DNA from: Pyrrhoderma lamaoense
Lineage: Eukaryota > Basidiomycota > Agaricomycetes > Hymenochaetales > Hymenochaetaceae
Assembly: GCA_002794735.1 (NCBI GenBank)
Contig: NBAZ01000005.1
Location: 434,001 to 498,000 of the forward strand
Reading direction: 5' to 3'
Length of the DNA: 64,000 nt
The notes beneath the pieces are model-generated. The model did no database searches. It was not told the DNA's origin and saw only the letters and a program-made list of their open reading frames with translations. Shown in pieces: positions 48,867 to 59,982 of the stretch; positions within the stretch are counted from its first letter, which is position 1; each line of letters starts with the position of its first letter. Both the position numbers and the translations under genes were made by a program.

Positions 48867-49562
48867 ACCGTTGATCAATGGTTTAAACCAGGGTTCTTGT
48901 TTTGGATGTGATCTAGAACAAGGCGTTTAATGCAAATGCCTATAATTGAGGATATAAACTGATCGTGTTATGGAAAGATGATTGCTTGACAGACGATCTG
49001 AGAAATCAAAAGATTTAAGAACCTTTGCTTGTACACTCAAGATGGTCACACCGACTTATAAAAAGACCAGGAATCCCTCGGGGTGCACAGACAGTTTACT
49101 TTCCGAATGAGAGTCCGAGACGATCCGCTTTAACTTCCAAGCTCACATTGCCAGTTCTTATCTCGTGTTGACTCGGTGAATAGATAAGAGATTTCGGAGT
49201 CCGGAATACGCAGACGATCGCCAGTAAGGAAAAACTATGCCCTGCTCACAATTTGCACGGTGCTAGAAGGTACATAATACTGTTGAAACGTGAAACCGAG
49301 ACATGGCGTGCCTAGCACACGTGTAATTTTGCAACCAGAAAACAAACAGAACGATAAGCAATCTTAGGCTGCTCAAGTTACTCCATGTTATACAAGACAA
49401 TCCGTAGAACTTCCAACGACTCTTTCAATAGATATAACTTATGCTTAACGTAGACAGGATGCTCTATAAGGTGTAATGCAAGGGAGCGGTTAAGAGGGTA
49501 AACATTAGTAATTATGGCTAGTCCACATTAATATATGGCTTTATTAATTTGGATGCATCAAG
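48867..49562. other. Intergenic spacer
   Basis: Between the divergently oriented 5' end of uricase and the 3' end of the ATP synthase subunit g gene. No convincing open frame. Confidence 0.45.
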
Positions 49563-50286
49563 TTAGTCAAGTTTGTATCCGACAAGATGTCTACGTCCAA
49601 TAATCTCTCCGATCTAAAATTAAAGAGGTACCAGAATGAGAAATTGTCTAAATGACGATATCCACCACAGGATGTAACAATTTAAACATACCTTAAAGAT
49701 CCCATATGCCTCTAGCGCGTATACTCCGATCTGTTTGTACTCGCCAGTCCGGACAACTTCACGCCAGAAAGCCGGGTTTCTGGCCCGCGACCAAAGAGTT
49801 TGATACACGCCAGTGACTTGGGCAAAGGACGATGGTGGCGCTAGTCTTTCTGCAATATAAATTTGCTTCAAGAGTTCACGTCCAACTTCAAGATTGTAGA
49901 GTAATGGTTCACGGTAAGCTACAGGCGGCATAAATTCAAATCATGGCAAGTGGAAGGTCCGGCAAGAGGAAAGTATTGGGAGATTACACGCGGGACGTCA
50001 TAAGTAGTGAAAAAAATCAGTTTCGCGATGCTTTGAAGCAAAGAAATGTTAAGAACGTACAGCCAAGCAAGTTCCCTACACGTTCGCCAGCACCTCCGCT
50101 TGCTTTCTTCGCAGCCTCTAATGCCTTTGCAAGACCCTTTTGTGCTACAGCAAGAGCCTCCTGGGCCTTTTCCTGAGCTTTTTGCTGAGTAGAGCTCGAG
50201 TTGAACCTTCGTGGAGTACGCGTCCACGACGACTTCAGCGTTGAAGCAGAAGGGGAACGCAGAGCTTGAAGCAGACGAGACGACAT
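49563..50286 (-). CDS. ATP20: Mitochondrial F1Fo ATP synthase subunit g
   Basis: Small membrane subunit that promotes dimerisation of ATP synthase in the inner membrane. Met at 50286 starts an Arg/Ser-rich presequence (MSSRLLQALRSPSASTLKSS). An Ala/Lys-rich helix follows (LAVAQKGLAKALEAAKKASG). The family core is YREPLLYNLEVGRELLKQIY, APPSSFAQVTGVYQTLWSRA, NPAFWREVVRTGEYKQIGVY and ALEAYGIFK. The end is IGEIIGRRHLVGYKLD with a TAA at 49563-49565, the GEIIGRR..GY ending typical of subunit g. Three exons; the joins are in phase (leftover T plus CT TAC). Confidence 0.9.
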
Positions 50287-50990
50287 GCTTCCTCTAAAGT
50301 CGCTAACTGCGTTTCAGGATTATGTGCTCTAACGAGAGAGAATAGGCGTATTTGGAGGCCTGTGACGAATGTCCAACAGTGAGTGAATTGTTTGCTCGTG
50401 GGAAATAATGATACTCCGGAATTCTCCGATCATGCACAATCCAGTTTCTGGGTGGATGAACTTGAATTTACATGAGCCACGATCTCGAATTGATACACCG
50501 ATAGTTGTTGTGGGAATATATGATATTGTATAAGTTTGCGTTGGTGTGCGGCTTGTAATACATCTAGAGTAAGCTTCTTGCTTTGTACATTTACAATACT
50601 GCTAGCAAACTAGATTGATATGAAACATTGCTCGGTTTTATATTCTCAAGATACAATATCCCTCTAGTAACTGGCCACTCATAGACTCCAGAAATACAAA
50701 GTCTAAATATTCCCCACCTGTGTCCCAAAATCTCCTTTACTGATTGAAATCTACCTATTGAAAAAGGTTTGTTAGAGAAATCCTCCTGTTTACTGCCATA
50801 CGCTAATAACCTGGTTGTAAAATTCAGAGAGCATTGAAAAAAAGTAACCATTCACGATAACATTGACAATCTCGACTTGGACAGAGGGCAGGTCGATCAT
50901 GTCCCGACCCTTGCATTACAAAAGCTTTCATTAAATCGAGCTTCAGAGACATTTCCTCATATCTACGAGAAGAATAGTGCAGCAAGCTGT
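50287..50990. other. Intergenic spacer
   Basis: Promoter side of the ATP synthase subunit g gene and possible 5' part of the next F-box gene. No recognisable coding sequence. Confidence 0.4.
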
Positions 50991-52145
50991 GATTCAAGGA
51001 AGAGCTTGGGGAACTGCTTGCTAGTCTTCCACGCGAGCTTATCGGGACAATATTTACATATGCTTGTCCCCCTATCAGTGGTTCTCATTTTAAACGAGAA
51101 GCGGAACATGCTACCCGGGATGAGGTACACTGTCCTCCAGCATTGATAATTAGCCAAGTCTGTCGTTACTGGCGTGAAGTAGCATATGCTACTCCTCCAA
51201 TGTGGAGTTATCTGCGTATAGATGTACCACGTTACCCAGATGAATCCTTAGAAGCACTCATCAGCTTATGGAGTACAAACGCAAAAGAACATCCACTTAC
51301 AGTCAGTCTTGAACTCACGCGATTTGCTAGCTTTAAAACCGCTGCGATGCTTCTGAACGAGTTCCGACAACTAACGCAACGAGTAGTGAAAATAAGGCCA
51401 ACTCTTGATCCAGAAAGGATGCCTCTAAGAATATCTGTAACCCCGTCTGGCTACCCATTTGTAATTGAAGAACTTACATGGTCAAATCAAAGAATGTTAG
51501 AATCACAAAATACGCAAGGCTTATTCTGCTTGCACGCATCACTCAAATTATGTATACTTCTGAATGGACACAAAAACTTGGGTCAATATCTTGTGCATCT
51601 TGACTTAAGTGATGCACGGAGAGATATACTACTTACCATCGGCGAAGCAATAGAGATTGTGGACATTTATTCCAACTTAGAATTCTTATCTTTAAACATC
51701 GGTTATCCCTATGGTCTGGAGGATTCTGAACCTCAGCGTATCCGTACCCTCCATAATCTGAAAACTCTCTCACTCAATTCAATAGCAGGGACATCTCCGC
51801 GGCTGTACTCAATGTCCTCTGCGCCCCTGGGCTTTGTAAAATCTCTCTAAATGGATTTTTGTCTTTTCTATAGATGATGAAGCTCATGATCGAGATTGTT
51901 TACTTAAGTTTGTACGCCGCTCCCAACCACCCATCAATAGCTTAGAATTGACTCAAGTCCGATGCTCGGATTTTCGTCTTGTGCAAGTGTTAGAATTCCT
52001 TTCAAGCTATACGGATCTGGATCATCTGTCTTTGAAAAATTGCGTAGTTGATGAGGGACAGCTCATAAAGCTTATAGAACAAGAAGAACAGGAAAAGTCA
52101 GAGTGGACATCCGAAGATTTGAAAGAATATGAGCTGATGAGATAA
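50991..52145 (+). pseudogene. F-box-like gene, probably broken
   Basis: An F-box-type segment reads LLASLPRELIGTIFTYACPP, then ALIISQVCRYWREVAYATPP and MWSYLRIDVPRYPDESLEA. Leucine-rich text follows (LEFLSLNIGYPYGLED; LHNLKTLSLNSIAG) up to a stop near 51850. A second piece in another frame (RRSQPPINSLELTQVRCSDF; LEFLSSYTDLDHLSLKNCVV) runs to 52145 and would continue the repeats. The only intron between them is 38 nt and leaves the frame off by one. No in-frame Met lies before the F-box, because a stop precedes it at about 50988. Either an unsolved gene with a sequence error or a decaying paralogue of the 26.6-kb F-box gene. Confidence 0.5.
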
Positions 52146-52462
52146 GATGTTCATCTTTACCATATTAAAAAGACGATACAACTCGACACAACGCAACTCG
52201 TGGACCGCCAATGCGTCCCTATATAAAAGAAGATCGTACTAGCAGACCCTTGTGGTTTTTTAACTAGCTACTTGAATGCGGCGAGACTCCGATCCAGACT
52301 GAGAGATATCAGTCTCACTATTTTCTCGGGCGAATTAAAACTTATAATCTGACATTATTTACCGAAGTAAATAAATTTTCAGCTAATACCTGTAAACTTT
52401 CTCTAGTAGTAATTAGTACTAAAAGCTGTTATATTGACAATTAAATGTTATGTCACAAGCGC

Positions 52463-52483
52463 GATAAGATGAGATGAGATGAG
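52463..52483. repeat. GATGA short tandem repeat
   Basis: Three to four copies of GATGA in the spacer upstream of PHO88. Confidence 0.6.
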
Positions 52484-52675
52484 AAATTCAAGATTGATAA
52501 TTAGATAACAGGAGTGACTCGGGAATTTGTCACAAAGGCTGTGCCTGAGCAGAGTCACATTCAGAAGCCACGTCGCTCACTGTAATCTTTTTCAGCTCTC
52601 ATTCACGAGTCTCACCATATTCCTCCCTGCTCCCCCGTTCTTGGCTTACACTTCTACGTCTGGTAAACAGTAACC

Positions 52676-53620
52676 ATGAGCAACCCGGCCATTCAGAACC
52701 TTGTCATCTCGCTTGTTGGAATGCAACGTATGTACCTATGGATCTCACTGCTCTAAGATAATTTGAAGTTTTTACATGATTACTCCCTATAGTTGCTCGA
52801 AAAATTCCCTTCGATGACCCGGACACCCTCAACTATGTCCGCATAGGCTATGTCTCTGCCCAACTACTTGTACTTTCTACATACTACTATATTTCTATGA
52901 AGGTATATATGAATTGCTTATGCATAGTGAACACATGTATCTGACGTGTACATTGCACTAGGTTAAACAAAAGAACGATGAGACTGTGCTGAAATATGGT
53001 AAGTTAATTGAGTACAGCTAACATAAGCTGTTCTAAATATTAATCTGATGTTCCATCTGTCGTAGTTGAAGCTGGGAATCCAATGGTATGACCCAGCGTT
53101 ATCCTCGTTTACAGTTATGTTTCTAACGAATCTTCATATGAAGACTCAGCAACCTGGTGAACTCATCACAACTACTGTTCGTGACTATGATCTCACTGAA
53201 GTCTCTAAATTGGTTCGTTTGGTTCACTTCTATATACTATGTATCATTATTAATGATAAAACCCATCTACGCTATAGGTTAGAAGTGTTTATATCAGTCT
53301 CGCAATGATGGGCTTCCTCCATCTTTACATGAAATATACACAACCGCTTTTCATTCAGGGATTAATGGGAATTAAAAACTTGTACGACGCAAAATTAGTC
53401 CAAATTCATATCTTTGGCAAACCCGCAGAAGGCGACCTCCAGAGACCTTTCAAAAATGCTGGTGGACTTTTTGGTGGAGGTTTGTGATTTTGGCAGGTCC
53501 TTTGCATCATACTGAATACTCACTTTTTCTATCCTTATCTTGTGTAGCTGGGGCGAGCCTGCGACAGATAAGGCAGCTATTGATGAAGCAGAGAAGAAAG
53601 CTGGACCAAGGATCGAGTGA
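52676..53620 (+). CDS. PHO88: PHO88 / SND3 family ER membrane protein
   Basis: Small ER membrane protein, known in yeast as Pho88 (phosphate transport) and Snd3 (SRP-independent membrane-protein targeting). Met at 52676 starts MSNPAIQNLVISLVGMQ, then ARKIPFDDPDTLNYVRIGYV and QLLVLSTYYYISMK. Short exons give VKQKNDETVLKY and VEAGNPM. Next come ELITTTVRDYDLTEVSKL and the most conserved block, MMGFLHLYMKYTQPLFIQGL, then YDAKLVQIHIFGKPAEGDL. The C-terminus is WGEPATDKAAIDEAEKKAG with a TGA at 53618-53620. Two or three hydrophobic segments are evident. About seven short introns. Confidence 0.92.
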
Positions 53621-53952
53621 TTGATGTGTAATAGACTAGTATTTTACACTATACCTATACTATAAAGCTTGTGTACTGGTTGTATTTCTTCTAACATTTA
53701 TCTAACTGGACCGAAAACTCCTGATCATGGGAGACTTTGCATCATAAAGGGTTCAATGGCGCATGATAATACTGCATTTGTTTTAGTCTTGGTGCCATAA
53801 AGATCTCAGACGCTCCTCCGTAAAGTGACGTCAACTCCGAATAGCAAATACATAAATGTCGATCCTCTTAGTCCATGCGTGTATCAAGTACTCCACCCCA
53901 GACCCGCCATTTCTTCCTCAACATCGCATACAGCAGATAGTAAGACAAGGGC

Positions 53953-55947
53953 ATGCAGAACGACGGCGCAACCATCTCGCGCGCGACCTCGCTGTCCCGT
54001 GCAGCGAGTCAGAAAGGTAGCACGATGAGTCGCAACCAGTCATTAATAAAGAAAAACATTGCTCCAAACGACCTTCGTCCATCTGACGTTCTCATCGAAC
54101 GCTTTGTTGGCTGGAAGGCTATAGTCAAACAACTCATTGCTTATTTTGAAGTAGGAAGCTCGCGCAATTGTCATGCTGTCGGTACTAACTCTGTTTCAGG
54201 GCATAGCAGACATTGAAAACAATATTGCTCGTGAACTCACGAAACTTGGAGCTGTCATTCAAGTACCTTTCAGAACAGGAAACCAATTCCTTGGAGAGGG
54301 GGGATCCAGGTATGTAATTATCCCAATCAACGAAGACTTGTGTTGCTTGACATTCTATTCAATTGCAGGATATTTACTATGGTATACGAGACAAGACCCG
54401 TGTAATAGCAGATCAACATGCAAACCTAGGCAAAACGATTGATAGTTCAATTGTTCAACATCTTCAGAAATTAAGGACTGAAATCAAAGCTCATATCAAG
54501 GTATACATGCGCTTTCTTTCACTTTATCAAATACTAACGAATATGCAGAATATTCAAAGTGATACAGGAAAGCTTGCTGCAAATGTTGCTAAAGAACGAG
54601 AGCTTTCCACGAAACTTGTTGCCGAATTGGCGAAGAACATAGCTGTATTTAAAAACACACCGATGTCAATAACTGCAAAGGACGACCCGTAAGTTTAGAT
54701 CCTAAATTGTGGTGTACAAGGTGTTTAATCGGAGAAACAGATTTGTAGCAAATGTCACCGTTGCTCGGCAACTTCAAAAACAAGTCCACGAGGAGAATGC
54801 CCTACAAAAGTCCATTATAATAATGCAACAGAATTCTGCGCATTTCGAAGAGGGTGTTGTGCGCGCTATTCAATCAGCTTGGCAAACATTTGATGAGTGG
54901 CAATCTCGTATGAACAATTCCGTTCAGGATGTTTGGAGAGGCCTAGGAACTCAAATGGCATCTCTTGCACCTGATCGAGAATGGATTTCATTCTCTGCTC
55001 GCTCTGATCATCTCATCGATCCGGATACTCCTCTTCGAAATCCCGAAACCATTCAGTATCCAAGTAAGGAAGACCCTTCTGTGATCCCAGTTCACATGGG
55101 GTACCTTGAGCGTAAAAAAAGGTTTACACGCACGTATCGCGAGGCTTATTATGTTCTTACGCCTGCAGGTTACCTGCATGAGTATGCATCTTCTGACCCG
55201 AAGGCTAAGCCTTTACCTGTATTTTCTCTCTTCTTGCCTGCCTGTACCCTTGGACCGCCTTCTGCTGCTCGTGGTGGATCGAACAAATCACACAAGTTTC
55301 ATATTGAAGGCCGTAAAGATGGAACTGGAACTCTCGCTGGGGTTTACGTCTGCCTGGACGCTCGCCTCATGCTTATACATTCCGCGCTCGCAGTCATGAA
55401 GATATGATGGAATGGTGGAATGATATTCGTATGCTCTGTGCTCGTTACCTCGTTGCCAGTGAATCCATGGAGCGAAGTGGGCCTGTCGAAGCTGCAGTCC
55501 GTGCTGCAGGCTACCTCAGTGAAGAAGAAGAGGAAGAAGAAGAAGGTTCGAGTGTTGAGGAAGAACAAGACGATGATGGAGATTTGTACCTTCCAGCGCA
55601 AGATGAAATAGCCCACGATGAAGAAGCTGTTCCACCTTCATATAGCCATCCAGAAAAAGGATCAGGATTAGAGTTCGGACCAAATGGATACTTGGTGAGC
55701 GTTTTTTCATTTTGTTAGATAATAGTCTCACCGTATTAACGCTTGTACAAAATAGACAGAAAAGAAAGGCGGTCCAAATGTGAATTCGAGCGGCGATGGC
55801 GCAAACGGAATCTCACGTCGACCCAGCAAACGTCAACAGGAAAAAGCACCTGAAGGTCAAGCCCCGCATACTGTAGCTGATCAGAATCTCGCAAATGCGG
55901 AAGCAGGCCCAGCTCCTGTCGAAAGCCGTTTCACTGAGCAGGTCTGA
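53953..55947 (+). CDS. SLM1: SLM1/2-like PH-domain protein (two one-base frame breaks)
   Basis: Slm proteins bind PI(4,5)P2 at the plasma membrane and act with TORC2 in stress and sphingolipid signalling. Exons are 53953-54150, 54200-54309, 54369-54500, 54549-54688, 54741-55694 and 55756-55947. The N-terminal half is a helical F-BAR-like region (PSDVLIERFVGWKAIVKQLI; HLQKLRTEIKAHIK). The PH domain starts MGYLERKKRFTRTYREAYYV and ends FRARSHEDMMEWWNDIRMLC. An acidic tail follows (SEEEEEEEEGSSVEEEQ). The frame holds only if one base is added to the G run at 54298-54303 (giving GEGGIQDIYYGIRDKTR) and one to the G run at 55339-55342 (giving GLRLPGRSPHAYTFRARS). With both, all exons join in phase to 575 residues. 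Confidence 0.82.
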
Positions 55948-56377
55948 AAGACACTCAATCCTTTATGCGCAGTGGAACCTGGATGAACCTGTTTGTATTC
56001 GTAAAGTAATTTGGATTTTAATGTCGTATACACTTTTTTTCTGTTCTGTTATAATTTTGTTTTGGTATACATGTATAATCATAATGTACCTGTAGTTTTT
56101 GAAGTTGTAATAAACACTTTTTCTCGGAAAAGGCCGAATATTTCAATATACCAAGTATGGGGTATTCACCTTCACCTTTACACCATATCATGAATTTAGA
56201 TGATAATCATATAGGGTATCATGAGGTTCTTAGATGCATATACGACCCTATTCATTTTACATACTAATTATAGATGACTTGAGGCAAGCGTATGGGTTAC
56301 ATATGCCCATTATAATGTCTTCTGTATCAGCTGTGCTCACTTGAACACAAAATACCCCTTCGCCTTCGTCACTCAGA

Positions 56378-58796
56378 ATGGCTTCAAGTGGCCAATACTT
56401 TCAACCTCTCTCTAAAAAAGTATACGAAGGATCGTCCGTCGAAATTGTTATTGGTATAGATGTAGGGACAACGTTTAGTGGCGTATCCTACGTAATTCTG
56501 AGACCGAAAGAGTGTCCCGTAGTTCAAGCTGTGGAAAGGTATTATCATGAACCCAAGAGCTGTAATAAGCTGCTAAGAAGCCATACTCACTAGATTTTCA
56601 TCTCAAGCTAATGGTAATAGCAAGGTCCCCTCTATCATGTATTACAGCGGATCAGAGATGAAATCGGCTGGAGCAGAGGCCGTCACTGAGAATATAGCTC
56701 ACAAGGCAGACTTTGAGGGATGGCAGAAAGTTGAATAGTATATACAATTTCTTACTCATTCCTAGTACCAGTGCTCAAATGGATTAAATCAGTTTTAAGA
56801 TGCACCTTCGACCTGCGCACATGACGCTGAACACCAACGGTTTAACACTCAAGGAACTTCCCAATCAACTGAATATAGTCCAAGTCCTCAGTGACTTTCT
56901 TCGGTATCTATACAAGGAAACGTTAGAATATATCGTAATACATCATACCGACGGAGAAATCTTGAAGAAAATTGCAGAAGAACGAGCGACGTTTGTGATG
57001 AGCCACCCAAACGGATGGACGGGGTTGCCTCAGCAAAGAATGCGTGAGGCGGCCGTTAAATCAGGCCTCGTGAAAAGTAGTGAAGAAAGTCATAGTAGGA
57101 TCAAGTTTGTATCAGAAGGAGAAGCAAGTGCATTATCATGTCTTTCCAATGGACTATGTCCGCCTGATCTTAAGGTGAATATCTTACACAAACTTGATGT
57201 TTTATGTTCTGAATAAAAGCCATGTAGCCCGGCTTTCGCTTCGTTATTGCAGATGCCGGAGGTGGGACACTTGATATAACCTCCTACGAGATTACGAGAT
57301 CTGAACCTAAAATTGAACTAAAGGAGATAACATCTTCAGATTGTACGTTTTTTGAGTATGAATAAATCAGCAACTTACATGTATCTTGCCAAATAGGTCG
57401 ATTTGCTGGATCTATCTTTGTAAATATAAAATTTCGTGAATTCTTAAAAAGTATGTATAAAATACTGAGTTTTATGGATCCGGCAAGCAAACATTTACAA
57501 ATTAAATTAACATTCTTATGCAGAAAAGCTAGAGGGCACCAAATTTTCCAACCCTGAGGAAATAGATGATTTTGTCAACGGGCCTTTTGAAATGTACACC
57601 AAGAGAGGGTTCAAGGATACGAAAGAACCATATTGGCTACGTGTTGGCGGGCGCAAAGACAACGATTCTAAACTAGGCATAAGGATGGGCTCTTTGCGTA
57701 TTGAAGGGTAAGACCCTCTTACACCTGTATCATACTCCGAGAAGGCAAACATACTATTACTCCCTAGATCTGATCTTGCTTCTTGTTTTGAGTTTTCTGT
57801 TACTGAGGCTATCAAGTCAATCAAGCAACAAATCGTGGCTTGTGGTGGGGATCCTATGGTATTCTATTTTCTTGACCTGTTAATTTGAAATCAGTGCTCA
57901 TTAAAAATAAGCCTGTATGGCTTGTCGGAGGTTTTGGTAGTAGTCCTTGGCTACTTAAGCAACTACAAGAGAGGCTTTTAGTAGATAAGATACAAGTTAA
58001 TAAACCAGATACGAATCTGTAAGCATGTTTTCATTTTTGATGTGACCCGTTTTGATTTTCTTCGACTAGAGCAAAAGCTGTTGCCAACGGCAATATATTA
58101 TATGATCTAGAAAAATCCGTTGTTAGTCGATACACTAGGAGCACATACGGAGCATCTGCAGTGTTGCTTATGATGCAAATAATCGAGAACACTTGAGGAG
58201 GACGCAACTTACTTATGTAGGCGTAGATGGTGTCCGACGGCTGCCGGGTTTGTTTGATGTCATTGTTCCAAAGGTATACTTTTATTCTAACTATAACAGA
58301 TATGTTTTTAATGAAGACTGATATTAGAATACTGAAGTTAAAGAGGTTGAAAAATTCTCTAGTCTATACAGTTATGTTCGTCCTCTTCATAGAGGCCGAG
58401 ATTTTATCACAACCGAAATTATATATTTCTACTGTGACGAGCTACACCAAACAATATGGCATGACGAAAAAGGAAGTTAGTAGTCGATCTCTCGCTTTAC
58501 TATGCATCTTAAGCGATACATACAGACTAACGTACACCTCTATCAGGCTCATTATATCACGCGTGTAAAATAATTGCCAACCTATCAGATTTATGTTGTG
58601 ATTCGACACTGGAAAGCCGGAACGATGCCCAATACTGGAAGATAATGTTTGAGATTGAGATCTCATTTGGGACGACTGAACTTCAGGCCAGAATTAAATG
58701 GAATGATAAAGTACGTCCAAAGGCTTTAACAATCTTATTATTATAATTATATGTTCATGCGTCGTATTTTTCTCGTGATAGGGTCAAGTCAAATAG
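56378..58796 (+). CDS. HSP70-like ATPase, copy 1 (one frame break)
   Basis: Member of the HSPA12-like group of HSP70-type ATPase proteins expanded in mushroom fungi; function unknown. The ATPase signatures are intact: phosphate-1 IVIGIDVGTTFSGVSYVIL, VMSHPNGWTGLPQQRMREA, FVSEGEASALSCL, phosphate-2 VIADAGGGTLDITSYEIT and the adenosine motif VWLVGGFGSSPWLLKQL. The C-terminal part continues (VGVDGVRRLPGLFDVIVPK; ISFGTTELQARIKWNDK) to a TAG at 58794-58796. Near 58163 the frame after YGASAV must shift by one base to read AYDANNREHLRRTQLTY. No intron fixes this. It lacks the C-terminal substrate-binding region of true HSP70 chaperones. A tandem paralogue lies 1.2 kb downstream. Confidence 0.72.
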
Positions 58797-59982
58797 TACG
58801 TGTGATTTATCAGATTTTCTTAGCATTGAAAGGTTTATTAACATCTATTAATATGATCTCAGTGGTCCAGCTTCTATATTCTATGATGAAGGAGATGTAC
58901 TACCTTCGAAAGCATAAGGATCAGTGCCACTGTACTAAAAACACTTTAGCTGGTTAATATCTCACGTTACTATAGACTTTACTATTTTCAAAATATCATG
59001 ATTAGGACCTTCTTGTATTAATTACCTTCACTCTACAGATACTGATGTATGTGCTTGAAGTTTTTAAGATTTGTGACAATATTTTTTACTACATTGCGTG
59101 GCTAGGTGCTATGTATTTCTACTTGTTTATCTTTGTTTGCTTTTAACAATGGAAGTCGACCATATTTAAGGCAATTAAATATCAATATCTATAGTATTTT
59201 TAATTTACAAGCTAAACAATTACGTAGGATAAGTTGTCTTCTTTATTTATGGTGTGTTACTGTATACCCTGACACAGTTTCAAACGTGAAATTATATGAT
59301 TGATGTCTTTTATCATCGTGGACTATCAGTTTTTCTATATTCACTATGAATTTACTGTAAACATTTAAACACGCAGGATCTTCTGAGTTCTCAGCGAAAA
59401 CTACCTTCTCTGGTATCACTAGTTAGAAAGAATATATTATATATGGTTGATTGATTGATCGTATTTGTAAAGATCCGTGCGCCGGAAATGCGCCTTAGCA
59501 CTAGGTACATAGCCCTAATGGCAACTACTACTATTTTAGCTTGTATATCTTTACTATACTACTGGGATTGACAATCGACTAAAGTGTGACACGGAGAGAT
59601 GGGCAAGATGGATCAACACACATGTCTACGTGAAATGCACGAAATGACAAAATGGGTACTTTATGGTGCTTCCGATAATGTATATAATCCTGTGAGAGAC
59701 TGAACGACTTAAGCGCCGAGTACGTAACTACATGCACATGACATTCATATCTCTCATTTCACTATAGCTTACGGCCCCAATAACACTCATCTAGTATCAG
59801 CAATACTTAATAGACGCCCATCTCATAAATACGAAGCATACTGTGCATAATCCTCGAGGAAACGTTCCTTGGATTCTTTTTGCTCTAGGCAGCATGTTCC
59901 CACCTGCCATACCCCACCTTATAAGCATGCACATTCAAAATCTGATTTATACTCCCGTAGCCCTTATTGATACTATACTATC
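58797..59982. other. Intergenic spacer between tandem HSP70-like genes
   Basis: AT-rich with small random frames. It holds the promoter of copy 2; no gene seen. Confidence 0.5.
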
